From: an uncultured Eubacteriales bacterium
GTDB taxonomy: Bacteria; Bacillota; Clostridia; Peptostreptococcales; Anaerovoracaceae
Length of the DNA: 47,855 bases
Reading direction: 5' to 3'
NCBI GenBank assembly: GCA_902801255.1
Contig: CADCHO010000031.1
Span: 1-47,855, forward strand
Part shown: positions 8,060 to 16,066 of the stretch, in pieces
How the letters are laid out: each line of letters begins with the position of its first letter
How positions within the stretch are numbered: position 1 is the first letter of the stretch
Notes under the pieces: generated by a model
What the model was told of the DNA's origin: nothing
Seen by the model: the letters and a program-made list of their open reading frames with translations, nothing else
Database searches by the model: none
Position numbers and translations under genes: made by a program

Positions 8060-8395
8060 TCATCCAACACATACCCTATCATCGAGTAAATCTTCGCCGT
8101 AATCAGTAAAGGTGTACCAGTAGGTATGATCGAATTTATCGTCATCAAACACTCCGACTCTGATGATTCCTTTATCAATTAGCTTTCTGACTGAGCGCCG
8201 CACCATATCTTCAGTCAGAAAAGGCATATGAGCTGTCATTCTTTTCTGCGAACACTTTGCCCAGAAATAGCCATGTCTGAACATTGTCTCTTCGCTGGTG
8301 ATCTGTAACTCCCTGATATAGTCCGCTATAACCGCCTCTCTTAGTCCGCATAGCTGAGCGATATCCATATTGAATTTCCTCTCGTTGTAATACAT
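8060..8395 (-). CDS. Winged-helix replisome-organiser-like protein
   Basis: About 111 aa starting at the ATG at 8395, which follows GCGGGAGGG; an upstream ATG at 8422 would place that ribosome site inside the gene. The pattern YYNERKFNMDIAQLCGLREA, followed by YIREL, a conserved tryptophan region, and TEDMVRRSVRKLIDKGIIRV, is that of the winged-helix domain at the N-terminus of phage and plasmid replication initiators. Only that domain is present, so it may be a DNA-binding regulator or replication accessory protein. Its exact role is unknown. Confidence 0.6.
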   Translation of the reverse strand: MYYNERKFNMDIAQLCGLREAVIADYIRELQITSEETMFRHGYFWAKCSQKRMTAHMPFLTEDMVRRSVRKLIDKGIIRVGVFDDDKFDHTYWYTFTDYGEDLLDDRVCVG

Positions 8396-8420
8396 ATTTC
8401 TGTTTCCCTCCCGCAGTCTC

Positions 8421-8457
8421 AAAAGAAAATGGAGCGACTATCTGTCTAGTAGTCGCC
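8421..8457 (-). terminator. Rho-independent terminator after the surface-protein gene
   Basis: On the minus strand a 7-bp stem (GCGACTA/TAGTCGC) is followed by CCATTTTCTTTT. It lies about 45 nt after the end of the pilin-like gene. The gap before it holds a triple tandem TTAGTTA repeat (8466-8486). The T-run is interrupted, so some read-through is likely. Confidence 0.5.
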
Positions 8458-8502
8458 CCATATCAGTTATTAGTTATTAGTTATTAATGTTTACTGCCTC
8501 TA

Positions 8503-11500
8503 TCAGACGAACATCTCTGCGTCTTCCTTAGCCTGTCTGCGCTTCTTTATATACTCCTTGATCACAAGTGCAAGCATACTGCCAAACGCAGCAGTAAAGA
8601 GTCCTACATACAGCCAGAGCATAGTGTTATCACCTGTCTTAGGCGGAGGGCTCACTTCCGGACCGTCCTTTACCAGAACAGTCTGGCCCTCGTCATTCAG
8701 ATTCTTATGCTCTGCGACCTGAGTCAGGGTAGTCTCTGAAAGGTCCTTGCCTTCCTCATAGTCATTGATCCTGTAAGCAGTCTCAAAAGCTACCAGTTCC
8801 TTGCCTTTGAGGTTTCTGGTATCGATCACAAATGTGACCTTTACCTTGCCATTTGACTTCTTCGGTTTGAACGGCTCGCTCCAGACAGTCACCTCGTGGC
8901 CATGCTCAACAAGCGGATCACCGCTGTCCTTGAGCATAAGAGTTCCCTCGATCATATACCATTTGGAAGGATCGAGAGCCTTGTACTCGACCACGTCAGT
9001 CAGAGTTGTCTCTTTGCAAGGATCTACTTCCTTGGCCTTCTTATTGCCTGTCAGGGTGGTTCCTATCTCAGGTGTCTGTACCGGAGTCTGGGCTACATCA
9101 TCCTTAGGATCAAGAGTTCCCGGCTCATCAGGATTATCCGGATTCGGATATGTCACGTTCTCACACTTTGCGGTATTCCAATAACCGTCCTTATCGTCGG
9201 TCTTATTCTTCTGGTATACCCTGTTAGTGTCATGTCCCTTTTCATCCAGCGAATCAGAATCCTTTGCCTTGGTTGCGAGGTATTCCTTAGCAACATCGCT
9301 TACAACAGCCGTGTAAGTAACCACTGCCTTCTCATCAGGCTCAAGAGTGATGTTCGCAATAAACTCATCCTTGCCTTTGTTGTTCCATGTTCCTTCTCCG
9401 TCTAACTTCACATCTTTCAGCTTTGGAACAGTGAAGAACTCAGGGTTCTGTGTGAACTGATCGGATACATCCATTGTGAGAACGATGTTACCGGTGTTCT
9501 CTACATGGACTTCGTATTCAACTTCATCCTGTGCGAAGAATCCATATTTATCGCCCTTGGATGGAGCCTTGGTGGTCCGGATCTTGTACATCTCATATGC
9601 AGGTTTCATAGGTTCCCATGTTACGGTCTGGCCTTCGTCATCGATTTCCTCGTGCTTTGCAGCAACGTGACCCTCACTGTCGTACACCTTCTCAAATACG
9701 ACTGTGTCTTTACCGTAAAGGCTTGTAGCATCGAATGTGAATGTCACTTTGACTTTGCCATTAGTCATGAAAGTCTTGAATTCCTGCTCAGCGGTGATCT
9801 GATTGCCATTTATGTCAAGGACCGGTTCCTTTGTAGCCTTGTCCATCAGGACACCCTTGGCTGTGTATGTCTCACCCTTCTTGAGGTTCTTATACTCGAT
9901 AACGTCAACGAGTGTGATCTCCTTCTGCGGACGGATATCCTTGTTCTTGCCGTGGACAGTTGCAGTAGTCCCGATCTCAGGGACATCATCAGTGATAGTC
10001 TCAAGGTCAACGAATCCGTTCTGGGATTTCTGATCTACCGTGAAATAGAACTTCTGGAGGATATATCCTTCGTTATGCTCGCATGGCATTTCCTCAAGAA
10101 TATATGAATCGTATGGGAGAGCTCCGAACTTGCTGTTCATCTCAGCCTTGTCTCCGAACTCGCCTGTACCGAACCATACTCCGTGTAATATGTCCTTTGA
10201 TCTCTTCTCAAGATCTGATGTCTTGATGTCCTTTGCTTCAAGCAGGTCGTCAAACGGGTTCTGCTTTCTTGCAGTATCAGCATCCTCGTCTTCATCGAGG
10301 TCGCCTGCAGCTCTTCTGTCCTTTGTGGAGAAGAAGCCGTTTTCATCAGTCACGACTGCGTGGGTCTCGCCATTAGTCACGCTGATGATCTTGAAAGGAA
10401 CATATGAGAATCTCTCGGAAGTTGAGTCTGCGATCTTTGTTCCCTGTACATCGGAACGATATACATAGTCATCAAATGTCAGAGCCATCTCGTTCTTGTT
10501 GTCGTCAAATGCTACGATAACTCCATCTTCTCTGATGGTAAACATGTGCTCTGTTTTGTCCGTTCTCTGGTATGTCTCGTTTGTCTTTGACTCTCTAATG
10601 GTGTAAGTACCATAAGAAAGGTCGTCTGCCAGAGTTTCAGCAGTATAGGCCTTCTTCTCTTCGTTCCAGTGGACTGTGATCTTACCTACGTCCTTGCCTG
10701 TAGGGACTCTGAGAACAGTTCCGTCATCAAAGAGCTCTTTCTTTGTCTCAAGTTTCTTCCAGTCGACCTTTACTTCGGGATCCCCAAAGTCTTTTCTTAC
10801 AACTACGTCTCTTCCGGATACGTTCTTGATGGTCATGACGATGTCATCAAGTCTTGCTCCGCCAAGGGCTTCTGACTTTACGAGTTCCTTGTCTCTCTTG
10901 ATGATCTGCACACCGCCTCTGATAACTGCCTCTCTTACCTTGTCTTCTGTAAGGTCAACGATCTTTCCATCCTCACGGATAGTAAATGCCCTAGACCATT
11001 CAGTATTAAGAAGATATCCCTCAGAAGGCTTGGTCTCCTTCACAAGATAGGATCCATAAGGGAGATCATGGTCTCCTGATGTTGCAATTCCATCAGCATT
11101 TGTACTGATTACGAGTGCTGCACCACCCTTTTCGATTTCCTTGCCGCCTACCATAACGGTCTCGGCGGACTGGTTGTAAATAGTGAATTCAGCACCCTTT
11201 AGTGTTGCATCACCCTGGGCATAAACCTCATCAAGGTCATTGTCGATCTTAGCGAGCTTGACTCCGCCTCTCTTGATCGTGTCGTTTCCTTTGATTGACT
11301 CGTTGTAAGTCTTCACATGGAGATTATCCGTGCCATCTTCAGAAATCTCGACCTCAAGGATCTCATCATTGACAAGATAGCCTTCAGGTGCTTTGACCTC
11401 CTGGATCACATAAGTGCCAAGTGGATAGCAGACCTTTCCATCCTTGTCCTTATACAGAGCATCGCTTGTGTAGCCTTCTGCAAATGTCGGGTTCTGACCA

Positions 11501-12681
11501 TCGATCTTGCCGTGCTCGTCAGTTACGAAGTACCAGGTCCTGACAGGTGCGTTAGGTGCTTTAGCTGCCTTTACAGCTCTGAGCATTACCTCCTGATGGA
11601 CATAGTCATAATATTCGAACTTATATACAGCGCCTTTAAGAGTCGCATCACCTTCGCCGTGATCATGAGGATATCCAACCGGGTTCTTTGTAAGCAGGAG
11701 ATCCACGAGGTCAGTGATAGGTTCGTCCTTCGCAGTGAAGGTCGTAGTCTCATCTGAAACGATCTTCACTGTGTATGTTTCAGGATCTTTAGCATACCCC
11801 GGAGGTGCATAGGTTTCTTTGACCGTATATGTGCCTTCCATCAGGTCTACAGTATTACTTTCACCGTTTGCATTGGTGTACAGATACTCAACAGCTTTTC
11901 CGGAAGAATCATACACTGTATATTCAGCATCTCCGAGATAGTAGCAGTCATTGTCATCAGTTATGGAAGTCCTGTTGGACAGCTTCTTCATGTTTGCATG
12001 TCCCGGAGCTTCCAGATATCCGACGATCATGTCTTGTACTCCTGACATATAGCAGATGAATACCTTGAAGCTTGCTGGAACAGCTTCATCTCTTTCAGAA
12101 TCTGCCTGATAAAGCTCATCACCAAGTTTCTTTGCCTTGGTCCATACTGAGCCGAGGTCAGATGCATGAGTGCCTCCGAATGTTGCCATGTCTGAAGGCC
12201 TTCCGGCGTAAACATAAGAGAGTGCCATATGGGCGATTCCCCAGTCCGTGCTGAAAGTACCTGTATAGTATTTGCTGCGGATATTGGTGACATTGTTGTC
12301 ATATCCTGGGTATGAAGGCGAGTAGTAGATGATATTTCTGAGTGCGTTCCATTTACCCTTATCATCGTCATCATCGATGACCTTATCTACTGTCACTGTT
12401 CCTGTTCCCGGTGACAGTTTTGCAGGCTGTACACAGTAGGAATATCTGCTTCCGAGATCATCACCGAGGTCACACTTTCTGGAATTACTGTAGCCGCCTT
12501 CACCGGATCCGTATCTGATCTGGCCTCCATCGTATACAGTGTATTTACTGCCCTTCTTGCCTGTGAATGCCGCGTAAGACTCCTGTGTCATCAGAGGCAT
12601 TGCTGCTCCAAGTACCATGACAAAGGCAAGTGCCATGGTGAGCAGACGCTTGAATGCGCCAAATGCTTTGTTGTCTGTCAT
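8503..12681 (-). CDS. SpaA/VaFE-repeat LPXTG-like surface-anchored protein
   Basis: A 1392-aa cell-wall adhesin. Residues 1-38 are a signal peptide (ends about SYAAF). An N-terminal domain with YCVQP (Cys83) resembles thioester-type adhesin domains, but I cannot place the partner glutamine, so the thioester is unproven. Several SpaA-type domains follow, each with a KET/QEV...PEGY element (about residues 260-890). Two VaFE repeats lie at about 900-1020 and 1205-1345 (VVFE, VAFE; both start EIGTT and end DEGQTV), with a DUF11-like segment between. The C-terminus has the sortase motif PPKTGD (about 1347), a membrane helix and a basic tail. Repeats of this kind form internal isopeptide bonds. Such proteins ride on many conjugative elements and may promote mating-pair contact. 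ATG follows AAAGGAG. Confidence 0.9.
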   Translation of the reverse strand: MTDNKAFGAFKRLLTMALAFVMVLGAAMPLMTQESYAAFTGKKGSKYTVYDGGQIRYGSGEGGYSNSRKCDLGDDLGSRYSYCVQPAKLSPGTGTVTVDKVIDDDDDKGKWNALRNIIYYSPSYPGYDNNVTNIRSKYYTGTFSTDWGIAHMALSYVYAGRPSDMATFGGTHASDLGSVWTKAKKLGDELYQADSERDEAVPASFKVFICYMSGVQDMIVGYLEAPGHANMKKLSNRTSITDDNDCYYLGDAEYTVYDSSGKAVEYLYTNANGESNTVDLMEGTYTVKETYAPPGYAKDPETYTVKIVSDETTTFTAKDEPITDLVDLLLTKNPVGYPHDHGEGDATLKGAVYKFEYYDYVHQEVMLRAVKAAKAPNAPVRTWYFVTDEHGKIDGQNPTFAEGYTSDALYKDKDGKVCYPLGTYVIQEVKAPEGYLVNDEILEVEISEDGTDNLHVKTYNESIKGNDTIKRGGVKLAKIDNDLDEVYAQGDATLKGAEFTIYNQSAETVMVGGKEIEKGGAALVISTNADGIATSGDHDLPYGSYLVKETKPSEGYLLNTEWSRAFTIREDGKIVDLTEDKVREAVIRGGVQIIKRDKELVKSEALGGARLDDIVMTIKNVSGRDVVVRKDFGDPEVKVDWKKLETKKELFDDGTVLRVPTGKDVGKITVHWNEEKKAYTAETLADDLSYGTYTIRESKTNETYQRTDKTEHMFTIREDGVIVAFDDNKNEMALTFDDYVYRSDVQGTKIADSTSERFSYVPFKIISVTNGETHAVVTDENGFFSTKDRRAAGDLDEDEDADTARKQNPFDDLLEAKDIKTSDLEKRSKDILHGVWFGTGEFGDKAEMNSKFGALPYDSYILEEMPCEHNEGYILQKFYFTVDQKSQNGFVDLETITDDVPEIGTTATVHGKNKDIRPQKEITLVDVIEYKNLKKGETYTAKGVLMDKATKEPVLDINGNQITAEQEFKTFMTNGKVKVTFTFDATSLYGKDTVVFEKVYDSEGHVAAKHEEIDDEGQTVTWEPMKPAYEMYKIRTTKAPSKGDKYGFFAQDEVEYEVHVENTGNIVLTMDVSDQFTQNPEFFTVPKLKDVKLDGEGTWNNKGKDEFIANITLEPDEKAVVTYTAVVSDVAKEYLATKAKDSDSLDEKGHDTNRVYQKNKTDDKDGYWNTAKCENVTYPNPDNPDEPGTLDPKDDVAQTPVQTPEIGTTLTGNKKAKEVDPCKETTLTDVVEYKALDPSKWYMIEGTLMLKDSGDPLVEHGHEVTVWSEPFKPKKSNGKVKVTFVIDTRNLKGKELVAFETAYRINDYEEGKDLSETTLTQVAEHKNLNDEGQTVLVKDGPEVSPPPKTGDNTMLWLYVGLFTAAFGSMLALVIKEYIKKRRQAKEDAEMFV

Positions 12682-12705
12682 TGCGTTTTTCTCCTTTCTG
12701 CTAAC

Positions 12706-12879
12706 TTAAATGCACATGAATGCGAGGATGATCACCGGCAGGCTGAGCACTACGCAGATACCTGTCAGGATCCAGCTGAGCCTGTTGGCAGCTTTCTCGC
12801 TGAGATATAGCTGCATACCTGCCTCATCAGTGACCATGATCACGTCGTCATTCGGTTTGTTGTCTTTGGTTTTCGTCAT
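12706..12879 (-). CDS. Small membrane protein (57 aa)
   Basis: Start chosen at ATG 12879 (MTKTKDNK), which follows GGAAAGGACG; the frame is open to 12903 without a ribosome site. A polar N-terminus (about 35 residues) is followed by one C-terminal membrane helix (ILTGICVVLSLPVIILAFMCI). It lies 24 nt upstream of the large surface-protein gene, so the pair is probably co-transcribed. It may assist secretion or anchoring of that protein; this is inference from position only. Confidence 0.65.
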   Translation of the reverse strand: MTKTKDNKPNDDVIMVTDEAGMQLYLSEKAANRLSWILTGICVVLSLPVIILAFMCI

Positions 12880-12901
12880 TTGTCGTCCTTTCCGAGCACG
12901 C

Positions 12902-12935
12902 AAAAAGGCGCCCGCTCATTTCTGATACGGACGCC
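12902..12935 (-). terminator. Rho-independent terminator between parB and the surface-protein genes
   Basis: On the minus strand GGCGTCCG pairs with CGGGCGCC (8 bp with one G-T pair), followed by TTTTTG. It separates the parAB transcript from the surface-protein pair. The rest of 12936-13084 holds an AT-rich tract (repeats of TTATT) and no gene I can support; a promoter for the downstream pair may lie there, but none stands out. Confidence 0.7.
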
Positions 12936-13084
12936 CTATATGATTAGCTCTTATTATTTATTTATTAGTTATATCTACTCTATTATTCTTCTCTTCGGTA
13001 AGTAACTGGTAGTTAGAGAGGTGGGGTTACAGGGGAGGAGACCGTCAAAATTGCTCCTGCTGCAAAACTGTGTGACCGCATATG

Positions 13085-14029
13085 TCACCTTGCATCATCC
13101 CGCTCACGCTGCCTCTGTCTGTGCCTGCCGTAGAATTCCATTGCAGCAGCGATATAGTCCTCGCGTTTTGAAATTGGCAAATCTGACGGGAACAGATTCT
13201 TGAAACGGTCTCCTCTAAGGACTATGCGTTCCCGCTGGTTTGGCTTTTCTTCCAGCATTATCGCTTCGATAACCTCTGGTGCCAGCTTCCCTTCCTCAGC
13301 TAATCGCCTCATCCTGATCGCCTGAGCGTGAGATGGGGTGCACTGCTCCAGTTCTATACGCTGCCAGATCTCACCCTGCTTGAGCTTCGGGATATATGAG
13401 AGCTCGACAGCAGGTCTCAATGCAATCTGTCCTTCATCGACCAAGTCCAGAAGCTCTGGGATAAGCTCTGTGAGGCGTATATATCTTCTTACTTGATCCT
13501 TGCTCTCTCCTACCTTTTCCCCAAGCTCCTTATCAGACCTCCCGAACTTAGTCGCCACTGGCGACGTAGTTAAGTCTGACCTCTGTCCTTGTCTTTTCAT
13601 CGCTTCTAATCTCATCCTATAAGCAAAAGCTTTTTCACTGGGAAGTATCTTTGTTCTCTGAAAGTTCGACTCGACCATGAAAACGGTGGCTTCATCTCGA
13701 GTCATTTCAACAACTTCACATCTGAGTGTATCCAGTCCTGCGATCTCACAAGCTCTCATTCTCCTGTGACCGGATAAGAGCTCATACCTCCCATCTTCCT
13801 TCTTCCTTACTGTAGCAGGAGTAAGAACCCCATTTGCCTTAATCGATTCAGCAAGGTTCATCATGTCCTCGTCATCTTGCACCTTGAAAGGATGCTCAGG
13901 AAACGGATCTATCTCCAATAGAGGGATATCATAGATGCGTTTGAGCTTTGCATCATCTCTCTCCTCCTGTGATGAGAAAAGATCATCTATCGATGGAAGC
14001 CTCATCCCTACGCTTTTCTCGTTCGGCAA
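13085..14029 (-). CDS. parB: ParB/Spo0J-family partition protein
   Basis: A 314-aa DNA-binding CTPase-family protein for partition or stable maintenance. The N-terminal nuclease-like fold includes ELLSGHRRMRAC with the conserved GHRR at residues 87-90, followed by ESNFQR. A helix-turn-helix region (DKELGEKVGESKDQVRRYIRL) follows at about 165-185. The C-terminus is basic. The start is TTG at 14029, with a near-perfect Shine-Dalgarno AAGGAGGTGAT inside the end of parA; the two overlap by 47 nt. Circular, transiently extrachromosomal conjugative elements often carry parAB. No parS palindrome is identified with confidence. Confidence 0.9.
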   Translation of the reverse strand: MPNEKSVGMRLPSIDDLFSSQEERDDAKLKRIYDIPLLEIDPFPEHPFKVQDDEDMMNLAESIKANGVLTPATVRKKEDGRYELLSGHRRMRACEIAGLDTLRCEVVEMTRDEATVFMVESNFQRTKILPSEKAFAYRMRLEAMKRQGQRSDLTTSPVATKFGRSDKELGEKVGESKDQVRRYIRLTELIPELLDLVDEGQIALRPAVELSYIPKLKQGEIWQRIELEQCTPSHAQAIRMRRLAEEGKLAPEVIEAIMLEEKPNQRERIVLRGDRFKNLFPSDLPISKREDYIAAAMEFYGRHRQRQRERDDAR

Positions 14030-14801
14030 GGTTCATCACCTCCTTCGTCAGTGCTTCGTAAGCTTTAGCAGCTTTTGAGTCTTTGCCATATACATAAATG
14101 CTTTGCCCGGCTTTCGAAGCCTCGGCTGTTTTTACAGCAACAGGTATCTGTGCATCGAATATCCTTATTCTCGTGCCGTAATTAGTCCTTATAGCGTCAA
14201 TTACCTCTTTCGCCAGGTTGGTTCTTCCGTCAACCAGTGTCATGACTATTCCGTCGAGCCTGAGGTTTGGATTTGTATGGCTATTGACCCTGCGGAGGCT
14301 TCCCATCAGTTGAGACATTCCTCTGGCTGGCAGGTACTGTGCCTGTACCGGAATTATGACACTGTCCGCTGCAGTCAGCGCATTCACAGTGATCATGCCA
14401 AGCGAAGGCATGCAATCGATCAGGATATAATCGTATTCATCCTTCACATCACCCAGCAGTCTGCCCATTATTCTCTCTCTGCTCATGGCATTAACGAGCT
14501 GGGTCTCCATATTCGAAAGATCCAGATTTGAAGGGATCAGATCCATACCCTCTTCGTGGTGCAGTATCGTATCATGAATATCTTCAGGAAAATCCATGAT
14601 CTCGTAATACATATAGCTGCCGAGTGAGTTCTCTATCTTATCTGAATCCCATCCAAGTGATGCTGTAAGATCGCTCTGCGGATCAGCATCTACAAGCAGA
14701 ACCTTTTTCCCTTGCCTAACGAGACCTGCGCCGAGATTAAGTGCGGTCGTAGTCTTTCCGACACCGCCTTTCTGATTGCATATAGCTATTGTCTTTGCCA
14801 T
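13983..14801 (-). CDS. parA: ParA-family partition ATPase
   Basis: A 272-aa ATPase with the deviant Walker A KGGVGKTTT (residues 11-19), Walker A' DADPQSDLTASLG, and the Walker B region DYILIDCMPSLG. It is a Soj/ParA-type protein that moves DNA bound by ParB. ATG follows GGAAGGAG and the start overlaps the 158-aa gene by 16 nt. It is transcribed as 14786-15262, parA, parB. Length and motifs are typical. Confidence 0.94.
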   Translation of the reverse strand: MAKTIAICNQKGGVGKTTTALNLGAGLVRQGKKVLLVDADPQSDLTASLGWDSDKIENSLGSYMYYEIMDFPEDIHDTILHHEEGMDLIPSNLDLSNMETQLVNAMSRERIMGRLLGDVKDEYDYILIDCMPSLGMITVNALTAADSVIIPVQAQYLPARGMSQLMGSLRRVNSHTNPNLRLDGIVMTLVDGRTNLAKEVIDAIRTNYGTRIRIFDAQIPVAVKTAEASKAGQSIYVYGKDSKAAKAYEALTKEVMNLAEREKRRDEASIDR

Positions 14802-15262
14802 TCACGCAAACTCCTTCCATTCGTAATACCGGGAAACACGAGATAGGCATCTGGTCTTACTATGAGTTCGATCATAATTCCGTCGATCTCATCCGAAGCC
14901 ATAAAGTATTCATGAAACATCTCGAAAAGACCTGGTGCATTTTCAGCACAGTCATAAAGAAAAGCCATATCTTTTGCACGTTCAATCTCTCCCTGCGAAG
15001 CGAATACTGCTTCGAGAATGCTCACATTTACATACGGTTCACACTCTCCCATAACTGACAGTATCCTTCCTGCATCATCTAAGCCGATGGCCTTCACGAT
15101 TTTGATAAATGTTTGCGACGCTCTCTCAGCCATATCATAGGCAATTGTTTCTGTAAGGTAGCCAAGCTTGCTGGACAGATCGTTGTTCTCCCTGCAATAT
15201 TCCGCTGCATTATTCTTTTCCTCTTTAGTGATAACGTCTTTGTCCTTTTTAATCTTTGTCAT
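14786..15262 (-). CDS. Hypothetical protein preceding parAB (158 aa)
   Basis: No family recognised. It is a soluble, acidic, mostly helical protein with a basic N-terminus (MTKIKKDKDVITKEEKNN) and a body such as AERASQTFIKIVKAIGLDDA. ATG is preceded by AGGAAGGAAT. It overlaps parA by 16 nt and is therefore the first gene of the partition operon. It could be a partition accessory factor or a regulator; nothing in the sequence decides this. Confidence 0.6.
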   Translation of the reverse strand: MTKIKKDKDVITKEEKNNAAEYCRENNDLSSKLGYLTETIAYDMAERASQTFIKIVKAIGLDDAGRILSVMGECEPYVNVSILEAVFASQGEIERAKDMAFLYDCAENAPGLFEMFHEYFMASDEIDGIMIELIVRPDAYLVFPGITNGRSLREWQRQ

Positions 15263-15301
15263 TTTGATTCCTTCCTGCCGTTTTTTACGGACTTATCCCA
15301 T

Positions 15302-15331
15302 AAAAAAATCCTGCCCGGTATTGAGCAGGAT
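15302..15331 (-). terminator. Rho-independent terminator after the 48-aa gene
   Basis: On the minus strand ATCCTGC pairs with GCAGGAT around a 10-nt loop, followed directly by seven T. It ends the short transcript of the 48-aa gene before the parAB operon. Confidence 0.8.
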
Positions 15332-15362
15332 ATGTATTAGATATGGAAGAAGTCAGCAGCTG

Positions 15363-15509
15363 TTATCCAACCAGTTTGATTAACAGTTCATCAACTGCAT
15401 CTGTATATCTTCCCTCTTCGATCAGTGAGTTCCTCAGTTCATTCAAAGCGAATACGAGAACTCTTATCTCATCATATGTCATCTTCAGTTTTATAGTATT
15501 TCCAAACAT
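15363..15509 (-). CDS. Small helical protein, paralogue of the 66-aa protein
   Basis: The frame is open up to 15731, but only the last 48 codons look like a gene: ATG 15509 follows AAGGAGG at ideal spacing, and the upstream part has no homology and no ribosome site. The protein (MFGNTIKLKMTYDEIRVLVF, then DAVDELLIKLV) has two amphipathic helices and resembles the protein at 1295-1495. It is the first gene of the element next to the tRNA and has its own terminator, so it may be a regulator; function unknown. Confidence 0.65.
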   Translation of the reverse strand: MFGNTIKLKMTYDEIRVLVFALNELRNSLIEEGRYTDAVDELLIKLVG

Positions 15510-15908
15510 GTCTCGTACCTCCTTGTTACTGCGATAATATATCAGCCGGAGCAAGGCTGCTATTGTGCGAATTAATACCGGTGATAAGGCAATCGCACAT
15601 AGGGGACACTTTTCTGCGATCAGCATTTTTGCCGCAAAAGCCGGGTTCCTCTGAGGACTCTTAACGGGTTGCAATGACTGAAGCAGAGCAATTATACAGA
15701 AATCATTTCTTTTCAGTTTGAAACCCGCCAAATAAAACGTTTTGTTTGGCGAAAAACACGGGACTCATCCCCTAACAGGCTATCGCTCAGACCCTAAACC
15801 AGACCCTTCACCGGTCCTTTGAGCGACCCGGAAACGACCCGCGTATACCCGTGAAAAATTTGCTGTTTTAGTTGGAATTTCATGGCAAATCGCTCAAGTT
15901 GTTGCAAA
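15510..15908. other. Non-coding, repeat-containing junction region
   Basis: About 400 nt without a convincing gene lie between the first gene of the element and the tRNA-Ser terminator. It contains three copies of an octamer-like motif: ATCGCTCAG (15782-15790), TTTGAGCGAC (15818-15827, inverted) and ATCGCTCAAG (15889-15898). It also holds direct repeats of GGGTCT and CGGGTCG on the minus strand. A TATAAT box lies at 15691-15696 (minus), suited to drive the 48-aa gene, but its -35 is weak. Candidate roles are the attachment site, a replication or partition site, or a regulator-binding region. Confidence 0.5.
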
Positions 15909-15940
15909 CAAAAGGCCCCGAGACTTTCATCTCAGGGCCA
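15909..15940 (-). terminator. Terminator of tRNA-Ser
   Basis: A 10-bp stem (GGCCCTGAGA with TCTCGGGGCC, one G-T pair; loop TGAAAG) is followed by TTTTG on the minus strand, 5 nt after the CCA end of the tRNA. Confidence 0.85.
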
Positions 15941-15945
15941 AATTT

Positions 15946-16033
15946 TGGCGGAGGACATGGGACTCGAACCCACGGGGCTGTTACGCCTTACCTGATTTCC
16001 AATCAGGCTCCTTAGCCACTCGGTCAATCCTCC
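15946..16033 (-). tRNA. tRNA-Ser (anticodon GGA)
   Basis: The acceptor arm GGAGGAT pairs with GTCCTCC, and CCA is encoded. The anticodon arm CCTGA-TTGGAAA-TCAGG gives anticodon GGA, which reads UCC/UCU serine codons. A long variable arm follows (GTAAGGCGTAACAGCC region), and the T arm has GGGTTCGAGTCCC. The length of 88 nt with CCA fits tRNA-Ser. Its 3' end faces the conjugative element, the usual arrangement when a tRNA gene is the integration site. Confidence 0.96.
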
Positions 16034-16066
16034 ACGGCGCAACTGAAAGTGCAGGAAAATCTATTC

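Noticed and set aside
8466-8486. Tandem TTAGTTA repeat as a functional site
   Set aside because: Only three short AT-rich copies, likely slippage; no further support.
13021-13203. Plus-strand ORF over the parB end
   Set aside because: It lies antisense to the end of parB, has no ribosome site and no recognisable protein pattern.
15510-15731. 122-aa version of the 48-aa protein
   Set aside because: No ribosome site or similarity upstream of ATG 15509, which has an ideal AAGGAGG.
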